DNA of 64,000 bases. It comes from JAANXG01 sp034520625. Its GTDB lineage: Bacteria; Pseudomonadota; Gammaproteobacteria; Arenicellales; JAANXG01. How positions within the stretch are numbered: position 1 is the first letter of the stretch; each line of letters starts with the position of its first letter. Shown in pieces: positions 51,295-60,113 of this stretch. The notes beneath the pieces are model-generated. The model did no database searches. It was not told the DNA's origin and saw only the letters and a list, made by a program, of their open reading frames with translations. Location of the stretch: the NCBI GenBank assembly GCA_034520625.1, contig JAXHNI010000009.1:248001-312000 (forward strand), written 5' to 3'. Made by a program: the position numbers and the translations under genes.

Positions 51295-52638
51295 GTGTCG
51301 CATACGGGCTACTGGAAAAGCTGTCTGGAAAAACTGGAGGACGAGCTGCCCGAGCAGCAGTTCAACATGTGGCTGCGGCCGCTCCAGGCCGTCGAGGCGG
51401 AGGGCAGCCTGGCCCTGCTGGCGCCGAACCGGTTCGTTGCGGAGTGGGTGCGCGACCATTACCAGGAGCGGATTGCCGGGATACTGGAGACGCTCACCGG
51501 CGGTCCGGTGGAGGTTTCCGTGAACGTCGGCAGCCAGGCCGCCGTGGAAGCGCCGGCGGATGAACCCGCCGAGGCGGAACAGGAAACGGCCGCGGAATCC
51601 GAGCGCAGCCCCTATACACCGGGGCGCCTGCGACCGGAATTCACCTTCGACAACCACGTCGAGGGCAAATCCAATCAGCTGGCCCGCGCCGCGGCCATAC
51701 AGGTCGGGGAAAACCCCGGCCAGTCCTACAACCCGCTGTTCATTTACGGGGGAGTAGGGTTGGGTAAGACCCACCTCATGCAGGCCGCCGGCAATCTTGT
51801 CACCCGGCACAACAACCGGGCAAAGGTGGCCTATGTGCACTCGGAGCGCTTCGTTGGGGACATGGTAAAGGCGCTGCGGCACAACGCCATCAATGATTTC
51901 AAGCGCTATTACCGGTCGCTGGACATGCTGTTGATCGACGATATCCAGTTCTTTTCCGGCAAGAATCATTCCCAGGAGGAGTTCTTCCATACCTTCAACG
52001 CCCTGCTCGAGGGCCAGAAGCAGGTCGTAATCACCAGCGACCGCTTCCCGAAGGAGATCAACGGCGTCCAGGAGCGCCTGATTTCGCGCTTCGGCAGCGG
52101 TCTGACAGTATCCATCGACGTGCCCGAGCTAGAGACACGGGTCGCCATTCTGCGCAAGAAGGCGCAGAGCAAGGGCCTGGAGCTGGACGAGGACATCGCG
52201 TTTTTCATCGCCCGCCAGATCCGCTCGAACGTTCGCGAGCTCGAAGGCGCCCTGCACCGGATCATTGCCAGCGCCCAGTTCACGGGCCGGACCGTCGACA
52301 CCGACCTGGTGAAGGAAGCTCTGCAGGATTTGATGGTCTTCCAGGAGAAGAAGGTGACCATCAACAATATTCAGAAGGTAGTGGCCGAGTACTACAGCAT
52401 CAGGGTTTCAGAGCTCCACTCCAAGCGGCGCAACCGGCAGGTGGCGCGGCCGCGTCAGATCGCCATGGCGCTCGCAAAGGACCTCACCACCATGAGCCTG
52501 CCCGATATCGGGGATGCTTTTGGCGGCCGCGACCATACGACGGTGCTCCACGCCTGCCGGAAAGTGGCCGAGTTGGCGAAAGCGGACGCCAACATCAAGC
52601 AGGATTACGATAACCTCACCAAGCTGTTGACAAGTTAA
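51295..52638 (+). CDS. dnaA: Chromosomal replication initiator DnaA
   Basis: A 447-aa AAA+ initiator. Domain I begins VSHTGYWKSCLEKLEDELPE, so the GTG at 51295 is the start; further upstream the frame runs back into the rpmH region. A variable acidic linker follows (about residues 85-105). Walker A is GGVGLGKTH at about 152-160, and Walker B is LLIDDIQFFSG. The C-terminal helix-turn-helix ends in GRDHTTVLHACRK, the DnaA-box reading signature. dnaN follows after 186 nt. Confidence 0.97.
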   Translation: MSHTGYWKSCLEKLEDELPEQQFNMWLRPLQAVEAEGSLALLAPNRFVAEWVRDHYQERIAGILETLTGGPVEVSVNVGSQAAVEAPADEPAEAEQETAAESERSPYTPGRLRPEFTFDNHVEGKSNQLARAAAIQVGENPGQSYNPLFIYGGVGLGKTHLMQAAGNLVTRHNNRAKVAYVHSERFVGDMVKALRHNAINDFKRYYRSLDMLLIDDIQFFSGKNHSQEEFFHTFNALLEGQKQVVITSDRFPKEINGVQERLISRFGSGLTVSIDVPELETRVAILRKKAQSKGLELDEDIAFFIARQIRSNVRELEGALHRIIASAQFTGRTVDTDLVKEALQDLMVFQEKKVTINNIQKVVAEYYSIRVSELHSKRRNRQVARPRQIAMALAKDLTTMSLPDIGDAFGGRDHTTVLHACRKVAELAKADANIKQDYDNLTKLLTS

Positions 52639-52824
52639 AATATACAAGTGGTCAAACTGTGGATAACATTACGGGCGACTGGGTCGTCCCGGGTTTCCAG
52701 GATTGGCCCACAATTTCATGCACAGCTTGTTATCGCTGTAAGATATTGAAAAATAAAGGATTTTTAGTACCTATCCACGATACACACAGCGTAAATACAA
52801 CCATCAGATATATATAAGAAACCG
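52639..52824. other. Candidate oriC segment between dnaA and dnaN
   Basis: A 186-nt gene-free region. It holds a perfect DnaA box in inverse orientation (TGTGGATAA, 52658-52666), a near match CTATCCACG (52771-52779), and an AT-rich run (about 52739-52769) that could be a DNA-unwinding element. Another AT-rich segment precedes the dnaN start. It is short for a complete gammaproteobacterial oriC, so it may be only part of the origin. Confidence 0.5.
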
Positions 52825-53922
52825 ATGAAATTTAATATCGAGAGAGAAAGATTGATTCGGCCGCTGAGTCAGATCGCCGGTGTGGTAGAACGAAGGCAGA
52901 CTCTGCCGATACTCGGGAACGTCTACATGCGTCTGGAAGAAGGCTCCCTCACCCTGATCGGCACCGACCTCGAAACCGAGGTTACCGCCCGTATCGACGG
53001 CATCGACGGAGAGCCCGGGGAATGCACAGTTGGCGCGCGGAAGCTGTATGATATCTGCCGCTCCATTCCGGAGGACATGGATGTGGAAGTCTCCACGAAG
53101 GACAGCAAGACCCTGGTCCGCTCCCAGAAGAGCCGTTTTACCCTGCAAAGCCTGCCGGCGGCTGAGTTTCCTCGCCTGGAGGCCGAGGAATGGGACGTGG
53201 AGTTCGGGATCGGGCAGGAGGATCTGAAGAATCTGCTCGAAAAGACGGCGTTTGCCATGGCTCAGCAGGATGTGCGCTACTATCTGAACGGTTGTTTGCT
53301 GGAATGCGACGCGGATGCGATTCGCAGCGTGGCCACGGATGGGCACCGGCTCGCCAAGAGCGAGATTGCTTTCAAGACCGGTGTCGAAAACACCTCGCAG
53401 TCCGTCGTCCCGCGGAAAGCGGTGCTGGAACTCATGCGGTTTCTGCAGGAGGATCAGCAGGCCCGGGTGCAGATCAACCCCAATCATGCCCGGGTACACG
53501 GCAGCGGCTGGGTGTTCACCACCAAGCTGATCGATGGCCGTTTTCCCGATTACCAGAAAGTGATCCCGGATTCCCTGGCGACGCATCTGCTCATGGACCG
53601 GGCGACAATGCATGACGTGCTGTCCCGGATTGCTATTTTGACGAACGAGAAATTCCGCGGGGTACGCATCAATCTCAAACCGGGGGTTATGACGGTTAGC
53701 GCCAACAATCCGGAACAGGAAGAGGCGGTGGACGAGCTGCCTGTGGACTACGAAGGCCAGGAGGTCGAAATCGGGTTCAATGTCGGCTACCTCATCGATG
53801 CCCTGAAGGCCATCGAGACGGAGGAGGTCGATCTGGGCCTGGAGGACCCCAACAGCAGCTGTACACTGCATGCCCCGGGAGATCCCTCGACGCTGTACCT
53901 GGTTATGCCGATGCGCTTGTAG
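52825..53922 (+). CDS. dnaN: DNA polymerase III sliding clamp, beta subunit
   Basis: A 365-aa clamp of three topologically similar domains. MKFNIERERLIRPLSQIAGV opens domain 1. ATDGHRLAKSEI lies at the end of domain 2 and the C-terminus VMPMRL is the conserved end of the clamp. It forms a ring that tethers polymerases to DNA. It follows dnaA; normally recF comes next, but here no recF is encoded before gyrB. Confidence 0.97.
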   Translation: MKFNIERERLIRPLSQIAGVVERRQTLPILGNVYMRLEEGSLTLIGTDLETEVTARIDGIDGEPGECTVGARKLYDICRSIPEDMDVEVSTKDSKTLVRSQKSRFTLQSLPAAEFPRLEAEEWDVEFGIGQEDLKNLLEKTAFAMAQQDVRYYLNGCLLECDADAIRSVATDGHRLAKSEIAFKTGVENTSQSVVPRKAVLELMRFLQEDQQARVQINPNHARVHGSGWVFTTKLIDGRFPDYQKVIPDSLATHLLMDRATMHDVLSRIAILTNEKFRGVRINLKPGVMTVSANNPEQEEAVDELPVDYEGQEVEIGFNVGYLIDALKAIETEEVDLGLEDPNSSCTLHAPGDPSTLYLVMPMRL

Positions 53923-54020
53923 GGTAGTTCCGAAATACGTTATTTGCGCGATAGCTGCGCCGGCGCCGCGCGTTCTTGCTCTCACTTAAATATCACTGTT
54001 TTTAGAGGCATCCTGCCAGT

Positions 54021-54062
54021 GGTTTCACGTGAAACCAGCGTCGGTTTGTTTCACGTGAAACA
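54021..54062. promoter_or_regulatory. Tandem parS centromere-like sites
   Basis: Two 16-bp palindromes, GGTTTCACGTGAAACC (54021-54036) and TGTTTCACGTGAAACA (54047-54062), lie 26 nt apart centre to centre in the dnaN-gyrB interval. The second is identical to the consensus ParB site; the first differs only at its outer base pair. ParB should load here and ParA should move the origin region. No parA or parB gene is in the window. Confidence 0.93.
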
Positions 54063-54176
54063 TAGATCTCCCGGCGGACGAGGCGCTGTCCCATCCCACG
54101 AATACTCCCGCGCCGAGCGGCCTGAAGTGCTAGAATAGGCCGGTTTTCTCTCCCTGTAGATTTCGGCCGGAGCCTG

Positions 54177-56594
54177 ATGAAATCCGAACCAGTTTACGAC
54201 TCCAGTAGTATCAAGGTCCTCAAAGGCCTGGACGCCGTTCGCAAGCGCCCGGGTATGTATATCGGTGACACCGATGACGGGAGCGGGCTGCACCAGATGG
54301 TGTTTGAAGTCGTGGACAACGCCGTCGACGAGGCCCTCGCCGGGTATTGCACCGAAGTCGAGGTGACCATCCACAGCGATGAATCGGTCACCGTGCGCGA
54401 CAACGGCCGGGGGATCCCCACCGGGGTACTTGAGGATGAGGGCAAGTCGGCCGCCGAGGTCATCATGACCGTCCTGCATGCGGGCGGCAAATTTGACCAG
54501 AATTCGTACAAGGTGTCCGGTGGGCTGCACGGCGTGGGTGTTTCCGTGGTCAACGCCTTGTCCGACATGCTGCGGCTGGAAATTCACCGGAATGGCAAGA
54601 TCCACGAGCAGGAGTACCGCCTCGGCGTCCCGGAGTCACCGCTGTCGATCACCGGGGATACGGAAAAATCCGGTACGGAGATTCGATTTAAGCCTAGCGC
54701 TACCGTATTCACCAACGTGGAATATCACCACGATATCCTGGCAAAGCGGTTGCGGGAGCTGTCTTTCCTGAATTCCGGCGTGCGCATCGTACTCCGGGAC
54801 GAGCGGACCGACCAGGAGGACGTCTTCGAGTATCACGGCGGCATTGCGGCGTTCGTCAAGCATCTGAACACCAAGAAAACCCCGGTTCATCCCAATCTGA
54901 TCAGTGTTACGGGCCAGAAGGGGCCGGTCAATATCGAGCTGGCGATGCAGTGGAACGACTCCTACCAGGAGAATATTTACTGCTACACCAATAACATTCC
55001 CCAGCGGGACGGCGGCACCCACCTGTCCGGCCTGCGAACGGCGATGACCCGGACCCTGAACCAGTACATCGAGCAGTCCGGCATTGCGAAACGAGCCAAA
55101 GTTACAGTGACCGGCGATGACGCCCGCGAAGGCCTCACGGCCGTGCTGTCCGTCAAGGTGCCCGATCCGAAATTCTCCTCCCAGACCAAGGATAAGCTGG
55201 TTTCCTCGGAAGTGCGGGGTGCCGTGGAGTCGATCGTGGGGGAAAAACTCTCTGATTTTCTTCTGGAAAATCCGGCCGATGCCAAGCGGATCGCAGAAAA
55301 GATCATAGAAGCTGCCAATGCCCGCGAGGCGGCGCGCAAGGCCCGCGATATGACCCGGCGCAAGGGTGCCCTCGACCTGGGCGGGCTGCCCGGCAAGCTG
55401 GCCGACTGCCAGGAAAAAGACCCCGCCCAGTCGGAATTGTACCTTGTGGAGGGCGATTCGGCCGGTGGATCCGCCAAGCAGGCCCGGGATCGCAAATTCC
55501 AGGCGGTTCTACCTCTCAAGGGCAAGATTCTCAACGTCGAGAAAGCCCGATTCGACAAGATGCTGACCTCCGACGAGGTCACCACCCTGATCACGGCGTT
55601 GGGGACCGGCATCGGCAAGGCCGATTTCGATATCGGCAAGCTACGCTACCACCGTATCATTATCATGACGGACGCAGATGTCGACGGCTCCCATATTCGC
55701 ACCCTGCTGCTGACGTTCTTCTATCGCCAGATGCCGGTGCTGCTGGAACGCGGCCATATCTACATCGCCCAACCGCCGTTGTTCAAGCTCACCCACGGCA
55801 AGAAGTCGCTCTATATAAAGGACGAGGAAGAGCTGCAGCGGTACCTGCTGGAGCTTGCCCTGGAAGGGGCGTCCCTGACACGGGAGGGCGAGACGCTGCT
55901 GGCCGGGGAGGACCTGGCGGCGGTATGCCGGGAATACCTGACCGTTCGCATTACCATCGGCCGCATCGCCCGGCGAATCGACCCGGCCGTCTGCTGGGCT
56001 CTGACCGCACTGCCTCCGATGACCGCGGGCACACTGGACGACGAAACCGTCGCCCGGGAGCACGCGCAGGCGCTGCAGGACTATTTACAGAAGCACCACA
56101 ATGGCATCACCCGGTACCAAGTAGAGGCGGTGCCGGATGAAGCCAATACCACCCACGGTATACGCATCATCAAGACCGCCCATGGATTGGACAGTGAAAG
56201 CAGCCTGCCGCGCAATTTCTATGACGCGCCCGAGTACCGGAGTATGGCTCTGCTGTCCGAGCGCCTGACCCGCCTCGGCCTGAATGAACCCTTCACGGTA
56301 TGCCGGGGCGACAAGGAACAGGCCGTGGCCCGGTTCTCCGACGCCCTCGACTGGCTCATGGACCAATCCCGCAAGGGCTTCGCCATGCAACGCTACAAAG
56401 GCCTCGGTGAAATGAACCCGGATCAGCTCTGGGAAACCACCATGGACCCCACCCAGCGCCGGCTGTTGAAAGTCGCGGTGGAGGACGATATCGCCTCCGA
56501 CGACACTTTCACGGTGCTCATGGGTGATCAGGTGGAGCCCCGCCGGGAATTCATCGAGAAGAACGCCTTCGCGGTCACGGATCTGGATGTGTGA
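54177..56594 (+). CDS. gyrB: DNA gyrase subunit B
   Basis: An 805-aa type-II topoisomerase ATPase subunit. The GHKL ATP site appears in EVVDNAVDEALAG, DNGRGIP and GGLHGVGVSVVNAL (about residues 115-128). The Toprim domain starts at LVEGDSAGGSAKQARDR (about 422) and contains DADVDGSHIR (about 499). The end QRYKGLGEMNPDQLWETTMD is typical. Length matches the long gamma-proteobacterial form with an insert near residues 560-720. Start is ATG at 54177. Confidence 0.97.
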   Translation: MKSEPVYDSSSIKVLKGLDAVRKRPGMYIGDTDDGSGLHQMVFEVVDNAVDEALAGYCTEVEVTIHSDESVTVRDNGRGIPTGVLEDEGKSAAEVIMTVLHAGGKFDQNSYKVSGGLHGVGVSVVNALSDMLRLEIHRNGKIHEQEYRLGVPESPLSITGDTEKSGTEIRFKPSATVFTNVEYHHDILAKRLRELSFLNSGVRIVLRDERTDQEDVFEYHGGIAAFVKHLNTKKTPVHPNLISVTGQKGPVNIELAMQWNDSYQENIYCYTNNIPQRDGGTHLSGLRTAMTRTLNQYIEQSGIAKRAKVTVTGDDAREGLTAVLSVKVPDPKFSSQTKDKLVSSEVRGAVESIVGEKLSDFLLENPADAKRIAEKIIEAANAREAARKARDMTRRKGALDLGGLPGKLADCQEKDPAQSELYLVEGDSAGGSAKQARDRKFQAVLPLKGKILNVEKARFDKMLTSDEVTTLITALGTGIGKADFDIGKLRYHRIIIMTDADVDGSHIRTLLLTFFYRQMPVLLERGHIYIAQPPLFKLTHGKKSLYIKDEEELQRYLLELALEGASLTREGETLLAGEDLAAVCREYLTVRITIGRIARRIDPAVCWALTALPPMTAGTLDDETVAREHAQALQDYLQKHHNGITRYQVEAVPDEANTTHGIRIIKTAHGLDSESSLPRNFYDAPEYRSMALLSERLTRLGLNEPFTVCRGDKEQAVARFSDALDWLMDQSRKGFAMQRYKGLGEMNPDQLWETTMDPTQRRLLKVAVEDDIASDDTFTVLMGDQVEPRREFIEKNAFAVTDLDV

Positions 56595-56718
56595 GGGTTA
56601 GGGGTTGGGCATCAGGGGTTGTTTATAAGTCGTTGTTTTTATTGACAAAATCTGTTTCTTGTTTCTGTCGTTCCACCGTATCCGAAATCCCCGACACACA
56701 ACCCCCAACCCCTAACCC
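56595..56718. repeat. Inverted repeat with telomere-like GGGTTAGGGGTTGGG arms
   Basis: GGGTTAGGGGTTGGG (56595-56609) is inverted at 56704-56718 as CCCAACCCCTAACCC. The arms begin right after gyrB and run into the apaH stop codon. Related G-rich dispersed repeats are known in many bacteria. The spacer, about 94 nt, has no gene. Confidence 0.6.
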
Positions 56719-57518
56719 CCGCACCCCACACTCACGAACGTTACCGGCCCGGGCTCCAGCTGCGCTGCCGTAAGACGTCCTCCCCACACACAGCCGCTGT
56801 CCGTGCTGACCGCATTGCCATGGTCCGCGGCGCCCAACGCCGACCAGTGGCCGAAGACAACGCGGTGGGTGGCGTGGGGCCATAATTTGTACCAGGGCTG
56901 CCAGGGCGCCGGCTGGGAGCCCGGCGGCCCGCTGTACCCCAGCGCCAGGGCGCCGTCCTGGTCGCAGAAGCGCAGCCGCGTGAAGGCATTGGTGACGAAG
57001 CGGAAGCGGTCCATGCCCTCCAATTCCTCTTCCCAGCGGCTCGGCTCGTCCCCGTACATCGATTCCATGAACCCACGCTCGTTGTAACGGCTCCGTAATT
57101 GTTCCTCGACTTCCCGGGCTAGGCGTTCGGCGGTGTCCGCATCCCATGCCGGCGGCAGACCGGCATGCACCATGAGCCATCCGGACGCGTCGTCGCGGCA
57201 CAGCAATGGGCGATGGGCCAGCCACTCCAGCAGCTCGCCCCGGTCCGGGGCCTCGAGCACGTCGTTGAAGGAATCGCTCTGCTTCACGGGCCTGGCACCC
57301 GCGGCCACCGCCAGCAGGTGCAGGTCGTGGTTTCCCAGGACGACCTCGGCATCCAGGGATCTGACCCGGCGCAGGGTACGCAGCGACTCGGGGCCCCGGT
57401 TGACCAGGTCACCGACGAACCAGAGCCGGTCGTCCGCCGGATTGAAGTCGAGCCGCGTCAACAGTGCGTCCAGGCACCGACAGCATCCCTGCACATCGCC
57501 AATCGCATACAACGCCAT
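56712..57518 (-). CDS. apaH: Bis(5'-nucleosyl)-tetraphosphatase, symmetrical (ApaH)
   Basis: A 268-aa metallophosphatase that hydrolyses Ap4A to two ADP and removes Np4-type RNA caps. Metal ligands lie in AIGDVQGC, VGDLVNRGP and LGNHDLHLL near the N-terminus, and LMVHAGLPPAWD and VFGHWSALG follow. The gene lies 12 nt downstream of pip, so the pair probably shares a transcript with mlaA. Confidence 0.95.
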   Translation of the reverse strand: MALYAIGDVQGCCRCLDALLTRLDFNPADDRLWFVGDLVNRGPESLRTLRRVRSLDAEVVLGNHDLHLLAVAAGARPVKQSDSFNDVLEAPDRGELLEWLAHRPLLCRDDASGWLMVHAGLPPAWDADTAERLAREVEEQLRSRYNERGFMESMYGDEPSRWEEELEGMDRFRFVTNAFTRLRFCDQDGALALGYSGPPGSQPAPWQPWYKLWPHATHRVVFGHWSALGAADHGNAVSTDSGCVWGGRLTAAQLEPGPVTFVSVGCGG

Positions 57519-57530
57519 CCAGGATCCCGA

Positions 57531-58499
57531 TCAGCCAGCCGGGTGGTCGCGGGTCAGATGCCGGGCGATATCGGCGGCGGCCTTGAGCAGGGCGTCCTGA
57601 ATGCCGGGCTCGCTCGCGGAATGCCCGGCGCCGGGGACCACGACCAGCTCGGCGCCGGGCCATACCCGGTGCAGGGACATCGCGTTCTCCAGCGGGCAGA
57701 CCATGTCATAGCGTCCGTGAATGATGACGCCGGGCAGGTTCCGCAACCGATATGAGTCTCTAAGTATCTGATTTGGTTGCAAAAACACGTTATTAAAAAA
57801 GAAATGGGACTCGATTCGCGCCAGCGACAAGGCGACGTGCGGGTCGCCAAAGGACGCCCGGGTGGACTTGTTCGGGTAGAGCGTGGCGCACCGGCCCTCC
57901 CAGGCCGCCCAGGCCTTGGCCGCGGCCATGCGGGCAATTTCGTCGTCCCCGGTCAGGCGCAGGTAGTACGCTGCTACCATATCCCCCTGCTCGTCTTCCG
58001 GGATCATGGCCTGGAACTCGTTCCAATAGTCCGGGAATATGCGATTGGCGCCGCTCTGGTAGAACCATTTGACGTCCTGACGCCGGCCCAGGAAAACGCC
58101 GCGCAGTATGAGGGCCAGTACCCGCTCCGGGAAGGACTCCGCATACAGAAGCGCCAGCGTGGCCCCCCAGGAGCCACCGAAGACGACCCACTGGTTGATC
58201 TCCAGTTCTTTCCGGACTCGCTCCAGATCGGCGACCAGGGCCTGGGTGTGGTTGCCCTCGAGCATCGCGTGGGGCCGGGACCTGCCGCAGCCCCGCTGGT
58301 CCAGGAGAACGATCCGGTAGATCTCCGGGTCGAAGTAGCGCCGGTGCAGCGGTTCGCATCCGCCTCCCGGTCCGCCGTGGAGGAACACCACCGGCAGTCC
58401 CGTATCGTTGCCCGATTCCTCGACGTAGATCTCGTGCGGCGGGTCCGCCGCCAGATGAAACTGCCTGTTCGGGCGGATCTCCGGGAACAGTTTCGGCAT
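57531..58499 (-). CDS. pip: Proline iminopeptidase
   Basis: A 322-aa alpha/beta hydrolase, peptidase family S33, that releases N-terminal proline from peptides. HGGPGGGCEPLHRR and DQRGCGRSRPHA are family signatures. The nucleophile is in FGGSWGATLAL (serine), and GHSASEP supplies the histidine. A GTG three bases upstream overlaps the mlaA end, but the ATG at 58499 is the likelier start. It lies in an apparent mlaA-pip-apaH operon. Confidence 0.95.
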   Translation of the reverse strand: MPKLFPEIRPNRQFHLAADPPHEIYVEESGNDTGLPVVFLHGGPGGGCEPLHRRYFDPEIYRIVLLDQRGCGRSRPHAMLEGNHTQALVADLERVRKELEINQWVVFGGSWGATLALLYAESFPERVLALILRGVFLGRRQDVKWFYQSGANRIFPDYWNEFQAMIPEDEQGDMVAAYYLRLTGDDEIARMAAAKAWAAWEGRCATLYPNKSTRASFGDPHVALSLARIESHFFFNNVFLQPNQILRDSYRLRNLPGVIIHGRYDMVCPLENAMSLHRVWPGAELVVVPGAGHSASEPGIQDALLKAAADIARHLTRDHPAG

Positions 58500-58502
58500 C
58501 AC

Positions 58503-59288
58503 TCAATCCCGGTCGTCGTCCTGCTCATCGTCCTCAAACAAGTCGTCGTCGTAGAAGTCATCCTCGAGGTAATCGTCCTGTCCCGGCGGATCGCCGTCGT
58601 GAATCAACTGCGCGCGCTGCTGCAGGTATGTCTCGCGCCGGAAGACGTACTGATCGAGCTGGAGCTCCGACACCTTGGATGCCCCCAGCAGTCGCGCACG
58701 GGTGTCGATCGTGTTCAAACCGAGAATAGCGTAGGTTTCCAGGGTGTAGCCGCCGGCGGTGCGAGGGTCGGTGTACATCGTCGCCGGAATGATGCCGGCT
58801 GCATCCGTGACGGTGGACGGCCCGAGCAGCGGCAGTACCAGGTACGGGCCCCGGGCGAAACCCCAGACGCTGAACGTCTGACCGAAATCCTCCCGGTTCC
58901 GCTCCATCCCAAGGGGAGTCGCCACGTCGAACCAGCCCAGCAGGCCGAACGTCGAATTGACCACGAAGCGGAAGAAATCGTGACCCGCCTGGTTGAACTT
59001 GCCCTGCAGCACGTCGTTGACGACGGTGGTGGGCTCGGCGAGGTTGAGGAAAACGTTGCCGATACCCTTGCGGATCCCGTCCGGTACCACCTTCCTGTAT
59101 CCCGAGGCCACAGGTTTCAGGACGGCGCGGTCGACTTTTTCGTTGAACTCGAACATCGACCGGTTGAACGGCTCCCACGGATCCACGTCCGCCTGTTCGC
59201 TTTTTCCTCCGGTGTGCGCGCAGGCGCTCATGAGCAGCCCGAGCACCATCACCAGAAGCAGTCTTGCCGGCTTCCTCAAACCTTCCAT
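58503..59288 (-). CDS. mlaA: Outer-membrane lipoprotein MlaA (VacJ)
   Basis: A 261-aa lipoprotein of the Mla system that keeps phospholipids out of the outer leaflet. The lipobox LMSAC places the modified cysteine at about residue 23. DPWEPFNRSMFEFNEKVDR and GGLLGWFDVAT-like sequence (FGLLGWFDVATPLGM) are diagnostic. Its C-terminus is unusually acidic (DDYLEDDFYDDDLFEDDEQD). Other mla genes are not nearby. The end abuts pip. Confidence 0.95.
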   Translation of the reverse strand: MEGLRKPARLLLVMVLGLLMSACAHTGGKSEQADVDPWEPFNRSMFEFNEKVDRAVLKPVASGYRKVVPDGIRKGIGNVFLNLAEPTTVVNDVLQGKFNQAGHDFFRFVVNSTFGLLGWFDVATPLGMERNREDFGQTFSVWGFARGPYLVLPLLGPSTVTDAAGIIPATMYTDPRTAGGYTLETYAILGLNTIDTRARLLGASKVSELQLDQYVFRRETYLQQRAQLIHDGDPPGQDDYLEDDFYDDDLFEDDEQDDDRD

Positions 59289-59465
59289 AAATTATTCTCG
59301 CTCGTGTTTTCCGGGATTCTATCCGATTGCCTTCCGGCGGGTCTCCAGAAGGTTGCCCGCCGTTGACCACCCGAATCGATTATGGGCGATTGGAAAAGTC
59401 CATGCGGGGCGGCCGCCCTCAAGGTCGACATGCCCGGCGTAAAGCCCGGCCCACATTGGATTCGT

Positions 59466-60098
59466 TCAGGGTGCACCGAGCTTCCATGACACCCAGGCGG
59501 CGGCCATGCCCAGTACCAGGCCGGCGGTATGCGCCCAGTTCGCCACGTTGGGAATGATGCCGAGCCAGCAGGCGGCGAACCAGCCGAGCATCAGATACAC
59601 GACGTGGTTGTGCAGCTGCAGCCCGAAGCGCGGGTTGCAGCGTCCCTGGATCCAGAAGTAACCCAGCAGCCCGTAGACCACCCCCGACAGCCCGCCGAAC
59701 CAGGGACCGGTGCCGATGTACTCCGACAGGTTGGAGCCGATCCCGATCACCGCCACCAGTCCGATCATGTGACCGGCGCCCATGCGCCTTTCCAGGACGG
59801 AGCCTAGGACCCACATCGCCACCCCGTTAAAAGCGATGTGCAGAAGATGGAAATGGAGGAAGACCGGAGAAATGATCCGCCAGACCTGGCCCGAACGGAT
59901 TTCCGGGAGGCCGGCGTCCGGCCGCAGGGTGATGAACAACCCTTCCATGGCGCGCAGGCCCTCCGGCCGCAGGGTGATGGAAAAGCCGCCCATGGTGCTC
60001 AGGTTGGAAACCAGCACCGAGTATGCGAACACCAGAACGCTGATTCCCACCAGGGACAACGTGACCAAAGGCGGATCTTTGCGAAGCATCGAGCTCAT
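59466..60098 (-). CDS. Rhomboid-family intramembrane serine protease
   Basis: A 210-aa membrane protease with six predicted helices. The catalytic serine is in the G-x-S-G motif of FGGLSGVVYGLLGY and the catalytic histidine in VANWAHTAGLVLG. The H-x-x-x-x-H-x-x-x-N element (HLLHIAFNG) is also present. It cuts substrates within or near membranes. It starts 15 nt after srkA ends, suggesting co-transcription. An internal near-repeat, SITLRPEG/FITLRPDAG, lies between helices 1 and 2. Confidence 0.92.
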   Translation of the reverse strand: MSSMLRKDPPLVTLSLVGISVLVFAYSVLVSNLSTMGGFSITLRPEGLRAMEGLFITLRPDAGLPEIRSGQVWRIISPVFLHFHLLHIAFNGVAMWVLGSVLERRMGAGHMIGLVAVIGIGSNLSEYIGTGPWFGGLSGVVYGLLGYFWIQGRCNPRFGLQLHNHVVYLMLGWFAACWLGIIPNVANWAHTAGLVLGMAAAWVSWKLGAP

Positions 60099-60113
60099 GC
60101 GAAACGAATCAGG

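Noticed and set aside
54021..54062. Reading the two palindromes as a transcription terminator for dnaN
   Set aside because: They lack G/C-stem plus T-run form and match the ParB-binding consensus, one of them exactly.
53944..54138. A 64-codon frame spanning the parS sites
   Set aside because: It has no family similarity and consists of palindromic DNA; it is not a recF remnant that I can recognise.
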